Positions 22,861-35,795 of a stretch of DNA of 64,000 nt are shown here, piece after piece. The notes under the pieces are model-generated. The model was not told the DNA's origin, did not search any database, and worked only from the letters and a program-made list of their open reading frames with translations. Position numbers and translations under genes: made by a program. This DNA is from Cordylochernes scorpioides (lineage: Eukaryota > Arthropoda > Arachnida > Pseudoscorpiones > Chernetidae), in assembly GCA_030710605.1 (NCBI GenBank), contig CP092874.1, positions 68,877,011 to 68,941,010 on the forward strand, written 5' to 3'. Numbering within the stretch: the first letter of the stretch is position 1; every line of letters begins with the position of its first letter.

Positions 22861-25110
22861 GTCACATATACTGCCTTATAGACGGACATAGTGGCCCACC
22901 ATACAGCATTGACGACTGTCTTAGTTGTCCACCATACAGCATTGACGACTGTCTTAGTTGTCCACCATACAGCATTGACGACTGTCTTAGTTGTCCACCA
23001 TACAGCATTGACGACTGTCTTAGTTGTCCACCATACAGCATTGACGACTGTCTTGGTTGTCTACGATACTGTACGGCCTTATAGACGGACATAGTGGCCC
23101 ACCACACAGCATTGACGACTGTCTTAGTTATCCACGATACTATACTGCCTTATAGACGGACATAGTGGCCCACCATACAGCATTGACGACTGTCTTAGTT
23201 GTCCACCATACAGCATTGACGACTGTCTTAGTTATCCACGATACTATACTGCCTTATAGAAGGACATAGTGGCCCACCACACAGCATTGACGACTGTCTT
23301 AGTTGTCAACCATACAGCATTGACGACTGTCTTAGTTATCCACGATACTATACTGCCTTATAGAAGGACATAGTGGCCCACCACACAGCATTGACGACTG
23401 TCTTAGTTATCCACGATACTATACCGCCTTATCGAAGGACATAGTGGCCCACCATACAGCATTGACGACTGTCTTAGTTGTCCACCATACAGCATTGACG
23501 ACTGTCTTAGTTGTCCACCATACAGCATTGACGACTGTCTTAGTTGTCCACCATACAGCATTGACGACTGTCTTGGTTGTCTACGATACTGTACGGCCTT
23601 ATAGACGGACATAGTGGCCCACCACACAGCATTGACGACTGTCTTAGTTATCCACCATACAGCATTGACGACTGTCTTAGTTATCCACGATACTATACTG
23701 CCTTATAGCCGGACATAGTGGCCCACCATACAGCATTGACGACTGTCTTAGTTGTCCACCATACAGCATTGACGACTGTCTTAGTTATCCACGATACTAT
23801 ACTGCCTTATAGAAGGACATAGTGGCCCACCACACAGCATTGACGACTGTCTTAGTTATCCACGATACTATACCGCCTTATCGAAGGACATAGTGGCCCA
23901 CCACACAGCATTGACGACTGTCTTAGTTATCCACGATACTATACCGCCTTATCGAAGGACATAGTGGCCCACCACACAGCATTGACGACTGTCTTAGTTA
24001 TCCACGATACTATACTGCCTTATAGACGGACATAGTGGCCCACCATACAGCATTGACGACTGTCTTAGTTGTCCACCATACAGCATTGACGACTGTCTTA
24101 GTTATCCACGATACTATACTGCCTTATAGAAGGACATAGTGGCCCACCACACAGCATTGACGACTTTCTTAGTTATCCACGATACTATACCGCCTTATCG
24201 AAGGACATAGTGGCCCACCATACAGCATTGACGACTGTCTTAGTTGTCCACCATACAGCATTGACGACTGTCTTAGTTATCCACGATACTATACTGCCTT
24301 ATCGAAGGACATAGTGGCCCACCATACAGCATTGACGACTGTCTTAGTTGTCCACCATACAGCATTGACGACTGTATTAGTTATCCACGATACTATACTG
24401 CCTTATAGACGGACATAGTGACCCACCATACAGCATTGACGACTGTCTTAGTTATCCACGATACTATACCGCCTTATCGAAGGACATAGTGGCCCACCAT
24501 ACAGCATTGACGACTGTCTTAGTTGTCCACCATACAGCATTGACGACTGTCTTAGTTATCCACGATACTATACTGCCTTATCGAAGGACATAGTGGCCCA
24601 CCATACAGCATTGACGACTGTCTTAGTTGTCCACCATACAGCATTGACGACTGTCTTAGTTATCCACGATACTATACTGCCTTATAGACGGACATAGTGA
24701 CCCACCATACAGCATTGACGACTGTCTTAGTTGTCCACCATACAGCATTGACGACTGTCTTAGTTATCCACGATACTATACTGCCTTATAGACGGACATA
24801 GTGACCCACCATACAGCATTGACGACTGTCTTAGTTGTCCACCATACAGCATTGACGACTGTCTTAGTTATCCACGATACTATACTGCCTTATCGAAGGA
24901 CATAGTGGCCCACCATACAGCATTGACGACTGTCTTAGTTGTCCACGATACTATACTGCCTTATAGACGGACTTAGTGGCCCACCATACAGCATTGACGA
25001 CTGTCTTAGTTATCCACGATACTATACTGCCTTATAGAAGGACATAGTGACCCACCAAACAGCATTGACGACTGTCTTAGTTGTCCACGATACTATACTG
25101 CCTTATAGAC

Positions 25111-27546
25111 AATTTAAACAATTTTATTGATTCTTTTAATCAAATTTTACAAAGGTGGAAAAATAAAAGAGTAAAAGGACATATAAAGTGCAGGGGGATA
25201 TATATTAAAATATCTTCAGCAAGGAAGGCTTCCCCACCTTGAGAGAGTCCTCCTCCAGACAAGGAGGGGGTCTTCTTGTACGCTCTTCAGTTCCGCGCCG
25301 AGGAAGTACCTATAGATGCGCGTCTTGGCTGACGCCAGGATGGCCAGGGCGTCATCGTCTAGCCATCACCCAGCCCTGCAGGTCAGGTGGCCTCCCGATG
25401 ATGGTAAATGCCTCCCGGATGAGAGGCCTGATGTAGCAGCAGGACCAGTACCGGTGAACCAGTGACAGGTCGCCGGACCCACAGGCGATGCAAGACTGTT
25501 GTGTCGATGCTGGATGGGGCAGGGCGTGCACAGCTAGCCTCACTGCCACGTCCGCGTTGTGCCCGGAGAAGGCGCAGCGCCGGAGCGACGACCAGCCGAT
25601 GTTGATGGGTAGATTTATATTTTACTCCCACCTTCTAGCGAACTGGATGATGGGCAGGGCAGTCAGGCGTGGGCGCTCTAAGATGCGACGAGCAGTTCGG
25701 GTGATGACTCGCAAGAACGGCGTAGTCGTCCCGCGCAGCACTACGGCCTGGCCGATGGTGTTTACTCGGTAGGTCCCGCGTAGATTTTCGTCGATAAGAC
25801 GACGGCAGAAGCTGGTCAGCGACGCGGCGTCAGCCAGGGCGCAGCGCATAGGCCGAGGCAGGGGAGGGGCAGGGCCAGCGAAGTCCCCAATGCAGGCACT
25901 GACCCACGGGTAGGAGCGAGAAGGTCGGGTGGCCGGAGAAGACGGCAGCCACCTATGATGGGGAGGTTCAGGAGTTGATGTGGTGTAAGCACAGAGTGGT
26001 CTAGCGTGAAGATGTCAGCGACCGCCTCCCAGATCTTAAGAAGCCGGAGACGCCGTGGCGAGACCCAGGACCCGGATGGAGGTGGATATAGCCACGCATC
26101 GCTCTCGACCAGCCAAAAGTAGGCATTACGGCTTCCACGCAGTGCGGCCTGCACGCCCTTGAAGCACGACAACCGCAGCTGGGTCTCGATGTCGATGAGG
26201 CCGAATCTTCCAAGAGAGACAGGTCTCGCCAGGACGCTACCAGGAAACCAGGCGGTGCGCTCCGGCCCCCAGATGAACCGCGCAAGACGTGTCTGGATCT
26301 TGTGGATAGCAAGGTCGGTAGGCAGGTAGCCGTGGATGTGATGGACCACCGAGGAGAGAACCAAGGAGTTGGCGGCTCTGGCCCGGCCGACGAGAGAGAG
26401 GCCGCGGGTGTAGGGAGCCCACCTCGTTATAGCAGCTTCTAACAGGACCAGGATATGTCTTTTTTGGGCTAAGTTTTGATTTCCTGGCGTCACATTGCAG
26501 CCCAGTTCGACCGACGACCAGGAGATGCTGAGTGGAGCGTCGTTGCGGGCACGCCAGGCACCGCACCATAGACCTTTGCTCTTGGTGAAATTTCCCTTTA
26601 TGCCGGAGGCGCGCCGGAAGTTCTCGAAGATGGATGTCACCACGCCGAACTGTTCCACACTGCGGATGAGCAGGGCGATGTCGTCGGCGTAGGCGAGGAC
26701 ATTACCGGGGCCGAGCGCTTTCTCAAGGCGACGTAGGAGAGGGCTTGTGGCGAGGCTGAACATTGCGGCGCAGATGGCGCAGCCCTGTCTCACACCGTTC
26801 AGAAGCTGGAAGGGTTTGGTGTGGATGCCTCCGGCTCGGACTGTCGCATCCGCTCCGGAATAGAGGAGGAGAAACCACCCGATGAAGACCTGTGGCAGCC
26901 GCAGCGAGACCATCAGGGACACCAAGAAGCCGCGGTCTAGGGTGTCGAAGGCAGACTCGAGGTCGGTGGAAATGACGGCCAGCGGCGAGCCGGTCCTCAC
27001 AGCCGCGTCGACCTCGTCGCGCACACGCGCGATGTTTCAAGAAGGGGATCTACCGGGAACGGCGTAGGTCTAGCACTGAGGTACCAGAACCGGAAGATGG
27101 GACCGCAGACGCCGGAGAAGGATATTGCCCAGGATCCGGTAGTCCGCCGTGGGGAGCGAGATAGGCCTGTAGCCGCAGAGTCCAGGGCCGCCGTGAGACG
27201 TGGGGACCAGGCAGATGGTGCTGCGCCGCGTCGATGTAGGCAAAACCCCGCCGAGTTGGGAGGCCTCGTAGACGCGCTTGAGAGCGTTGACGAAGAAGTC
27301 CTCGTAGGCCATGTAGAACTCGCAGGGCAAGTCGTCCCATCCGGGGGCCCTTCCGAGCGGCGGATGGCGGTGGCGATCTCTGTCGCGGAGATCTCGGAGC
27401 GGAGCAGGGGATCGTCATCTTCAAGGATGAGGGGGTCGTCGTCCCCCGGATGAATTCTGTAGCGGCGTTGGAGTCGCACGACTGGCTGGCGAAGCGGCGA
27501 TGTAGGATAGAATAGACCCTGCGTCGTAACTCCGTGCCCTCGATGA
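25111..27546 (-). mobile_element. Truncated non-LTR retrotransposon in the satellite, copy 1
   Basis: A 2.4-kb insert flanked by a 17-bp direct repeat of satellite linker (TATACTGCCTTATAGAC at 25094-25110 and 27547-27563), which is a target-site duplication. On the minus strand it runs from a 5'-truncated RT region to a 3' UTR ending AATAAAATTGTTTAAATT at 25111. There is no poly(A) tail. The GC-rich body contrasts with the satellite. Target-primed integration into the linker is the simplest reading. Confidence 0.92.
25195..27500 (-). pseudogene. Non-LTR reverse transcriptase pseudogene, copy 1
   Basis: Pieces in order from 27330: EFYMAYEDFFVNALKRVYEA, RSTICLVPTSHGGPGLCGYR and PISLPTADYRILGNILLRRL (RT blocks 1-2). 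A frame break is followed by the 402-codon frame at 27024-25816 with VISTDLESAFDTLDRGF, GVRQGCAICAAMFSLATSPL, the catalytic LAYADDIALL, thumb, and ARFIWGPERTAWF, RPVSLGRFGLIDI. Shifted frames then give RLIDENLRGTYRVNTIGQ and a C-terminal CX2CX8HX4C knuckle (CIACGSGDLSLVHRYWSC, about 25440-25500). Frameshifts and stops inactivate it. The layout suits an L1/Tx1-like clade, but the clade is uncertain. No endonuclease domain remains. Confidence 0.88.
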
Positions 27547-29312
27547 TATACTGCCTTATAGACGGACATAGTGGCCCACCATACAGCATTGACGACTGTC
27601 TTAGTTGTCCACCATACAGCATTGACGACTGCCTTAGTTGTCCACCATACAGCATTGACGACTGTCTTAGTTGTCCACCATACAGCATTGACGATTGTCT
27701 TAGTTGTCCACCATACAGCATTGACGACTGTCTTAGTTGTCCACGATATATTCTGCCTTATCGAAGGACATAGTACCCACCATACAGCATTGACGACTGT
27801 CTTAGTTGTCCACCATACAGCATTGACAACTGTCTTAGTTGTCCACGATATATTCTGCCTTATCGAAGGACATAGTACCCACCATACAGCATTGACGACT
27901 GTCTTAGTTGTCCACCATACAGCATTGACGACTGTCTTAGTTGTCCACCATACAGCATTGACGATTGTCTTAGTTATCCACCATACAGCATTGACGACTG
28001 TCTTAGTTATCCACGATATATTCTGCCTTATCGAAGGAAATAGTACCCACCATACAGCATTGACGACTGTCTTAGTTGTCCACCATACAGCATTGACGAC
28101 TGTCTTAGTTATCCACGATACTATACTGCCTTATCGAAGGACATAGTGGCCCACCATACAGCATTGACGACTGTCTTAGTTATCCACGATATATTCTGCC
28201 TTATCGAAGGACATAGTACCCACCATACAGCATTGACGACTGTCTTAGTTATCCACGATATATTCTGCCTTATCGAAGGACATAGTACCCACCATACAGC
28301 ATTGACGACTGTCTTAGTTGTCCACCATACAGCATTGACGACTGTCTTAGTTATCCACGATACTATACTGCCTTATCGAAGGACATAGTGGCCCACCATA
28401 CAGCATTGACGACTGTCTTAGTTATCCACCATACAGCATTGACGACTGTCTTAGTTATCCACGATATATTCTGCCTTATCGAAGGACATAGTGGCCCACC
28501 ATACAGCATTGACGACTGTCTTAGTTATCCACGATATATTCTGCCTTATCGAAGGACATAGTACCCACCATACAGCATTGACGACTGTCTTAGTTGTCCA
28601 CTATACAGCATTGACGACTGTCTTAGTTATCCACGATACTATACTGCCTTATAGACGGACATAGTGACCCACCATACAGCATTGACGACTGTCTTAGTTG
28701 TCCACCATACAGCATTGACGACTGTCTTAGTTATCCACGATACTATACTGCCTTATAGACGGACATAGTGACCCACCATACAGCATTGACGACTGTCTTA
28801 GTTGTCCACCATACAGCATTGACGACTGTCTTAGTTATCCACGATACTATACTGCCTTATCGAAGGACATAGTGGCCCACCATACAGCATTGACGACTGT
28901 CTAAGTTATCCACGATACTATACTGCCTTATCGAGGACATAGTGACCCACCATACAGCATTGACGACTGTCTTAGTTGTCCACCATACAGCATTGACGAC
29001 TGTCTTAGTTGTCCACCATACAGCATTGACGACTGTCTTAGTTGTCCACCATACAGCATTGACGACTGTCTTAGTTGTCCACCATACAGCATTGACGACT
29101 GTCTTAGTTGTCCACCATACAGCATTGACGACTGTCTTAGTTGTCCACGATACTATACTGCCTTATAGACGGACATAGTGGCCCACCATACAGCATTGAC
29201 GACTGTCTTAGTTATCCACGATACTATACTGCCTTATAGAAGGACATAGTGACCCACCAAACAGCATTGACGACTGTCTTAGTTGTCCACGATACTATAC
29301 TGCCTTATAGAC

Positions 29313-31748
29313 AATTTAAACAATTTTATTGATTCTTTTAATCAAATTTTACAAAGGTGGAAAAATAAAAGAGTAAAAGGACATATAAAGTGCAGGGGGA
29401 TATATATTAAAATATCTTCAGCAAGGAAGGCTTCCCCACCTTGAGAGAGTCCTCCTCCAGACAAGGAGGGGGTCTTCTTGTACGCTCTTCAGTTCCGCGC
29501 CGAGGAAGTACCTATAGATGCGCGTCTTGGCTGACGCCAGGATGGCCAGGGCGTCATCGTCTAGCCATCACCCAGCCCTGCAGGTCAGGTGGCCTCCCGA
29601 TGATGGTAAATGCCTCCCGGATGAGAGGCCTGATGTAGCAGCAGGACCAGTACCGGTGAACCAGTGACAGGTCGCCGGACCCACAGGCGATGCAAGACTG
29701 TTGTGTCGATGCTGGATGGGGCAGGGCGTGCACAGCTAGCCTCACTGCCACGTCCGCGTTGTGCCCGGAGAAGGCGCAGCGCCGGAGCGACGACCAGCCG
29801 ATGTTGATGGGTAGATTTATATTTTACTCCCACCTTCTAGCGAACTGGATGATGGGCAGGGCAGTCAGGCGTGGGCGCTCTAAGATGCGACGAGCAGTTC
29901 GGGTGATGACTCGCAAGAACGGCGTAGTCGTCCCGCGCAGCACTACGGCCTGGCCGATGGTGTTTACTCGGTAGGTCCCGCGTAGATTTTCGTCGATAAG
30001 ACGACGGCAGAAGCTGGTCAGCGACGCGGCGTCAGCCAGGGCGCAGCGCATAGGCCGAGGCAGGGGAGGGGCAGGGCCAGCGAAGTCCCCAATGCAGGCA
30101 CTGACCCACGGGTAGGAGCGAGAAGGTCGGGTGGCCGGAGAAGACGGCAGCCACCTATGATGGGGAGGTTCAGGAGTTGATGTGGTGTAAGCACAGAGTG
30201 GTCTAGCGTGAAGATGTCAGCGACCGCCTCCCAGATCTTAAGAAGCCGGAGACGCCGTGGCGAGACCCAGGACCCGGATGGAGGTGGATATAGCCACGCA
30301 TCGCTCTCGACCAGCCAAAAGTAGGCATTACGGCTTCCACGCAGTGCGGCCTGCACGCCCTTGAAGCACGACAACCGCAGCTGGGTCTCGATGTCGATGA
30401 GGCCGAATCTTCCAAGAGAGACAGGTCTCGCCAGGACGCTACCAGGAAACCAGGCGGTGCGCTCCGGCCCCCAGATGAACCGCGCAAGACGTGTCTGGAT
30501 CTTGTGGATAGCAAGGTCGGTAGGCAGGTAGCCGTGGATGTGATGGACCACCGAGGAGAGAACCAAGGAGTTGGCGGCTCTGGCCCGGCCGACGAGAGAG
30601 AGGCCGCGGGTGTAGGGAGCCCACCTCGTTATAGCAGCTTCTAACAGGACCAGGATATGTCTTTTTTGGGCTGAGTTTTGATTTCCTGGCGTCACATTGC
30701 AGCCCAGTTCGACCGACGACCAGGAGATGCTGAGTGGAGCGTCGTTGCGGGCACGCCAGGCACCGCACCATAGACCTTTGCTCTTGGTGAAATTTCCCTT
30801 TATGCCGGAGGCGCGCCGGAAGTTCTCGAAGATGGATGTCACCACGCCGAACTGTTCCACACTGCGGATGAGCAGGGCGATGTCGTCGGCGTAGGCGAGG
30901 ACATTACCGGGGCCGAGCGCTTTCTCAAGGCGACGTAGGAGAGGGCTTGTGGCGAGGCTGAACATTGCGGCGCAGATGGCGCAGCCCTGTCTCACACCGT
31001 TCAGAAGCTGGAAGGGTTTGGTGTGGAGGCCTCCGGCTCGGACTGTCGCATCCGCTCCGGAATAGAGGAGGAGAAACCACCCGATGAAGACCTGTGGCAG
31101 CCGCAGCGAGACCATCAGGGACACCAAGAAGCCGCGGTCTAGGGTGTCGAAGGCAGACTCGAGGTCGGTGGAAATGACGGCCAGCGGCGAGCCGGTCCTC
31201 ACAGCCGCGTCGACCTCGTCGCGCACACGCGCGATGTTTCAAGAAGGGGATCTACCGGGAACGGCGTAGGTCTAGCACTGAGGTACCAGAACCGGAAGAT
31301 GGGACCGCAGACGCCGGAGAAGGATATTGCCCAGGATCCGGTAGTCCGCCGTGGGGAGCGAGATAGGCCTGTAGCCGCAGAGTCCAGGGCCGCCGTGAGA
31401 CGTGGGGACCAGGCAGATGGTGCTGCGCCGCGTCGATGTAGGCAAAACCCCGCCGAGTTGGGAGGCCTCGTAGACGCGCTTGAGAGCGTTGACGAAGAAG
31501 TCCTCGTAGGCCATGTAGAACTCGCAGGGCAAGTCGTCCCATCCGGGGGCCCTTCCGAGCGGCGGATGGCGGTGGCGATCTCTGTCGCGGAGATCTCGGA
31601 GCGGAGCAGGGGATCGTCATCTTCAAGGATGAGGGGGTCGTCGTCCCCCGGATGAATTCTGTAGCGGCGTTGGAGTCGCACGACTGGCTGGCGAAGCGGC
31701 GATGTAGGATAGAATAGACCCTGCGTCGTAACTCCGTGCCCTCGATGA
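29313..31748 (-). mobile_element. Truncated non-LTR retrotransposon in the satellite, copy 2
   Basis: Same ends and same 17-bp flanking repeats (29296-29312 and 31749-31765) as copy 1. It arose by segmental duplication and not by a second insertion, since the flanking satellite variants are shared. I noticed only two base differences from copy 1 in 2.4 kb: GGATGCC versus GGAGGCC at 26828/31030, and CTAAG versus CTGAG at 26470/30672. Confidence 0.92.
29397..31702 (-). pseudogene. Non-LTR reverse transcriptase pseudogene, copy 2
   Basis: Carries the same lesions as copy 1, so the gene was already dead when duplicated. The long frame at 31226-30018 keeps the YADD motif. Two residues differ: GGL for GGI and NQNS for NQNL. 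The same broken upstream RT blocks (31532-31272) and C-terminal CX2CX8HX4C knuckle (about 29642-29702) are present. Confidence 0.88.
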
Positions 31749-33676
31749 TATACTGCCTTATAGACGGACATAGTGGCCCACCATACAGCATTGACGACTG
31801 TCTTAGTTGTCCACCATACAGCATTGACGACTGCCTTAGTTGTCCACCATACAGCATTGACGACTGTCTTAGTTGTCCACCATACAGCATTGACGATTGT
31901 CTTAGTTGTCCACCATACAGCATTGACAACTGTCTTAGTTGTCCACGATATATTCTGCCTTATCGAAGGACATAGTACCCACCATACAGCATTGACGACT
32001 GTCTTAGTTGTCCACCATACAGCATTGACGACTGTCTTAGTTGTCCACCATACAGCATTGACGATTGTCTTAGTTATCCACCATACAGCATTGACGACTG
32101 TCTTAGTTATCCACGATATATTCTGCCTTATCGAAGGAAATAGTACCCACCATACAGCATTGACGACTGTCTTAGTTGTCCACCATACAGCATTGACGAC
32201 TGTCTTAGTTATCCACGATACTATACTGCCTTATCGAAGGACATAGTGGCCCACCATACAGCATTGACGACTGTCTTAGTTATCCACGATATATTCTGCC
32301 TTATCGAAGGACATAGTACCCACCATACAGCATTGACGACTGTCTTAGTTGTCCACCATACAGCATTGACGACTGTCTTAGTTATCCACGATACTATACT
32401 GCCTTATCGAAGGACATAGTGGCCCACCATACAGCATTGACGACTGTCTTAGTTATCCACCATACAGCATTGACGACTGTCTTAGTTATCCACGATATAT
32501 TCTGCCTTATCGAAGGACATAGTGGCCCACCATACAGCATTGACGACTGTCTTAGTTATCCACGATATATTCTGCCTTATCGAAGGACATAGTACCCACC
32601 ATACAGCATTGACGACTGTCTTAGTTGTCCACTATACAGCATTGACGACTGTCTTAGTTATCCACGATACTATACTGCCTTATAGACGGACATAGTGACC
32701 CACCATACAGCATTGACGACTGTCTTAGTTGTCCACCATACAGCATTGACGACTGTCTTAGTTATCCACGATACTATACTGCCTTATAGACGGACATAGT
32801 GACCCACCATACAGCATTGACGACTGTCTTAGTTGTCCACCATACAGCATTGACGACTGTCTTAGTTATCCACGATACTATACTGCCTTATCGAAGGACA
32901 TAGTGGCCCACCATACAGCATTGACGACTGTCTAAGTTATCCACGATACTATACTGCCTTATCGAGGACATAGTGACCCACCATACAGCATTGACGACTG
33001 TCTTAGTTGTCCACCATACAGCATTGACGACTGTCTTAGTTATCCACGATACTATACTGCCTTATCGAAGAACATAGTGGCCCACCATACAGCATTGACG
33101 ACTGCCTTAGTTGTCCACCATACAGCATTGACGACTGTCTTAGTTATCCACGATACTATACTGCCTTATCGAAGGACATAGTGGCCCACCATACAGCATT
33201 GACGACTGTCTTAGTTATCCACGATACTATACCGCCTTATCGAAGAACATAGTGGCCCACCATACAGCATTGACGACTGTCTTAGTTATCCACGATACTA
33301 TACCGCCTTATCGAAGGACATAGTGGCCCACCATACAGCATTGACGACTGCCTTAGTTGTCCACCATACAGCATTGACGACTGTCTTAGTTATCCACGAT
33401 ACTGTACGGCCTTATAGAAGGACATGGTGGCCCACCACACAGCATTGACGACTGTCTTAGTTATCCACGATACTATACTGCCTTATAGAAGGACATAGTG
33501 GCCCACCATACAGCATTGACGACTGTCTTAGTTATCCACGATACTATACTGCCTTATAGAAGGACATAGTGGCCCACCATACAGCATTGACGACTGTCTT
33601 AGTTATCCACGATACTATACTGCCTTATCGTAGGACATAGTGGTCCACCATACAGCCTTATCGTAGTTGTCCACCC

Positions 33677-34030
33677 GTTGTATGTGCCCCTGCGGGCCGA
33701 ATCTTGTAGAGTAGGCGTTTAAAAGAAATATCATAATAGTAGGCCTCTTCTCCTTTTAATTGGAAATCAACCTTATAAATGTTGTGAAGTGGCTTTGACT
33801 GCCTGGAACATACTCGAGGTGATTGATAGCCTGCCCCAAGTTATGTTGTTACGTGGCTGGCGGTGTAGCAGTAAAAAAATGTGTCAATTGGTGCGCCGGG
33901 GTGCCAAGTCAACAAAAGAGGTCGCACACAGAGAAGAGCAAGGTGTGGTCCGAAGTCAAATAAATAAAATGATGACAAGAGAGAATTCGTCGCGGTGGGT
34001 CTCACTCCCCCTCCCCCTAGGGCTTATTTT
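33677..34030. other. No feature recognised
   Basis: Short spacer between the 33-bp satellite and the 89-bp minisatellite. It starts with a degenerate satellite unit and shows no coding signal. Confidence 0.5.
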
Positions 34031-35795
34031 ACGGTCACCGTGTAGTACGTTGCGTGTTAATGGTGAGTATTGGTTGCCCCTCGTCTATCTTTTTCTTGGA
34101 TTCTTTAATGATTGGACTTACTCTCACCGTGTAGTACGTTGCGTGTTAATGGTGAGTATTGGTTGCTCCTCGTCTATCTTTTTCTTGGATTCTTCAATGA
34201 TTGGACTTACTCTCACCGTGCAGTACGTTGCGTGTTAATGGTGAGTATTGGTTGCTCCTCGTCTATCTTTTTCTTGGATCCTTCAATGATTGGACTTACT
34301 CTCACCGTGTAGTACGTTGCGTGTTAATGGTGAGTATTGGTTGCTCCTCGTCTATCTTTTTCTTGGATCCTTCAATGATTGGACTTACTCTCACCGTGTA
34401 GTACGTTGCGTGTTAATGGTGAGTGTTGGTTGCTCCTCGTCTATCTTTTTCTTGGATTCTTCAATGATTGGACTTACTCTCACCGTGTAGTACGTTGCGT
34501 GTTAATGGTGAGTGTTGGTTGCTCCTCGTCTATCTTTTTCTTGGATCCTTCAATGATTGGACTTACTCTCACCGTGTAGTACGTTGCGTGTTAATGGTGA
34601 GTGTTGGTTGCTCCTCGTCTATCTTTTTCTTGGATCCTTCAATGATTGGACTTATTCTCACCGTGTAGTACGTTGCGTGTTAATGGTGAGTGTTGGTTGC
34701 TCCTCGTCTATCTTTTTCTTGGATCCTTCAATGATTGGACTTACTCACCGTGTAGTACGTTGCGTGTTAATGGTGAGTGTTGGTTGCTCCTCGTCTATCT
34801 TTTTCTTGGATCCTTCAATGATTGGACTTATTCTCACCGTGTAGTACGTTGCGTGTTAATGGTGACTGTTGGTTGCTCCTCGTCTATCTTTTTCTTAGAT
34901 CCTTCAATGATTGGACTTATTCTCACCGTGTAGTACGTTGCGTGTTAATGGTGAGTGTTGGTTGCTCCTCGTCTATCTTTTTCTTGGATCCTTCAATGAT
35001 TGGACTTACTCTCACCGTGTAGTACGTTGCGTGTTAATGGTGAGTGTTGGTTGCTCCTCGTCTATCTTTTTCTTGGATTCTTCAATGATTGGACTTATTC
35101 TCACCGTGTAGTACGTTGCGTGTTAATGGTGAGTGTTGGTTGCTCCTCGTCTATCTTTTTCTTGGATTCTTCAATGATTGGACTTACTCTCACCGTGTAG
35201 TACGTTGCGTGTTAATGGTGAGTGTTGGTTGCTCCTCGTCTATCTTTTTCTTGGATTCTTCAATGATTGGACTTACTCTCACCGTGTAGTACGTTGCGTG
35301 TTAATGGTGAGTGTTGGTTGCTCCTCGTCTATCTTTTTCTTGGATTCTTCAATGATTGGACTTACTCTCACCGTGTAGTACGTTGCGTGTTAAAGGTGAG
35401 TATTGGTTGCTCCTCGCCTTTTTTTTGGGGGGGATTCTTCAATGATTGGACTTATTCTCACCGTGCAGTACGTTACGTGTTAATGGTGAGTATTGGTTGC
35501 TCCTCGCCTATCTTTTTCTTGGATCCTTCAATGAATAAACTTACTCTCACCGTGTAGTACGTTGCGTGTTAATGGTGAGTATTGGTTGCTCCTCGCCTAT
35601 CTTTTTCTTGGATTCTTCAATGATTGGACTTACTCTCACCGTGTAGTACGTTGCGTGTTAATGGTGAGTGTTGGTTGCTCCTCGTCTATCTTTTTCTTGG
35701 GTTCTTCAATGATTGGACTTACTCTCACCGTGCAGTACGTTACGTGTTAATGGTGAGTATTGGTTGCTCCTCGTCTATCTTTTTCTTGGGGCCAA
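34031..35795. repeat. 89-bp minisatellite, about 20 units
   Basis: The unit contains CGTGTAGTACGTTGCGTGTT, TTGGTTGCTCCTCGTCTATC and TTCAATGATTGGACTTACTC, with an 89-bp period. Units differ by a few substitutions (TATTGG/TGTTGG, GATTC/GATCC). One unit is short by a few bases at 34744, and a G-rich variant occurs near 35425. Overlapping 66-codon frames at every unit are period artefacts. Confidence 0.96.

Larger units (their letters stand above)
24950..33000. repeat. Tandem segmental duplication of about 4.2 kb (satellite plus retrotransposon)
   Basis: The retrotransposon copies lie exactly 4202 bp apart at both ends (25111/29313 and 27546/31748), and the satellite flanks match too. Shared rare variants include ACCAAACAGC left of both copies, GACTGCCTTAG right of both, and GTCTAAGTTATCC at 28900 and 32931. 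The right flank of the second copy has lost about 170 bp by repeat-unit deletions. The duplication therefore includes at least 24950-28960 and its copy to about 33000. Confidence 0.9.
22861..33676. repeat. Satellite array: 33-bp monomer with 38-bp linker
   Basis: The basic unit is a 33-bp monomer containing ACCATACAGCATTGACGACT and GTCTTAGTTGTC. One to six monomers alternate with a linker of about 38 bp (ACTATACTGCCTTATAGACG, GACATAGTGGCC), giving higher-order repeats of 71, 104 bp and more. Linker subtypes (TATAGACGG, TATAGAAGG, TATCGAAGG, GATATATTCTGCC) cluster regionally. Since 33 is a multiple of three, long open frames of 11-residue repeats appear on both strands and should not be called genes. 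Two copies of a non-LTR retrotransposon interrupt the array. Confidence 0.97.

Noticed and set aside
27571-28388. Frames of 80-191 codons in the satellite
   Set aside because: They are produced by the 33-bp period and appear on both strands. No start context or composition supports a gene.
22861-33676. CRISPR array
   Set aside because: The repeats are direct and contiguous with no unique spacers, in eukaryotic intronic DNA.
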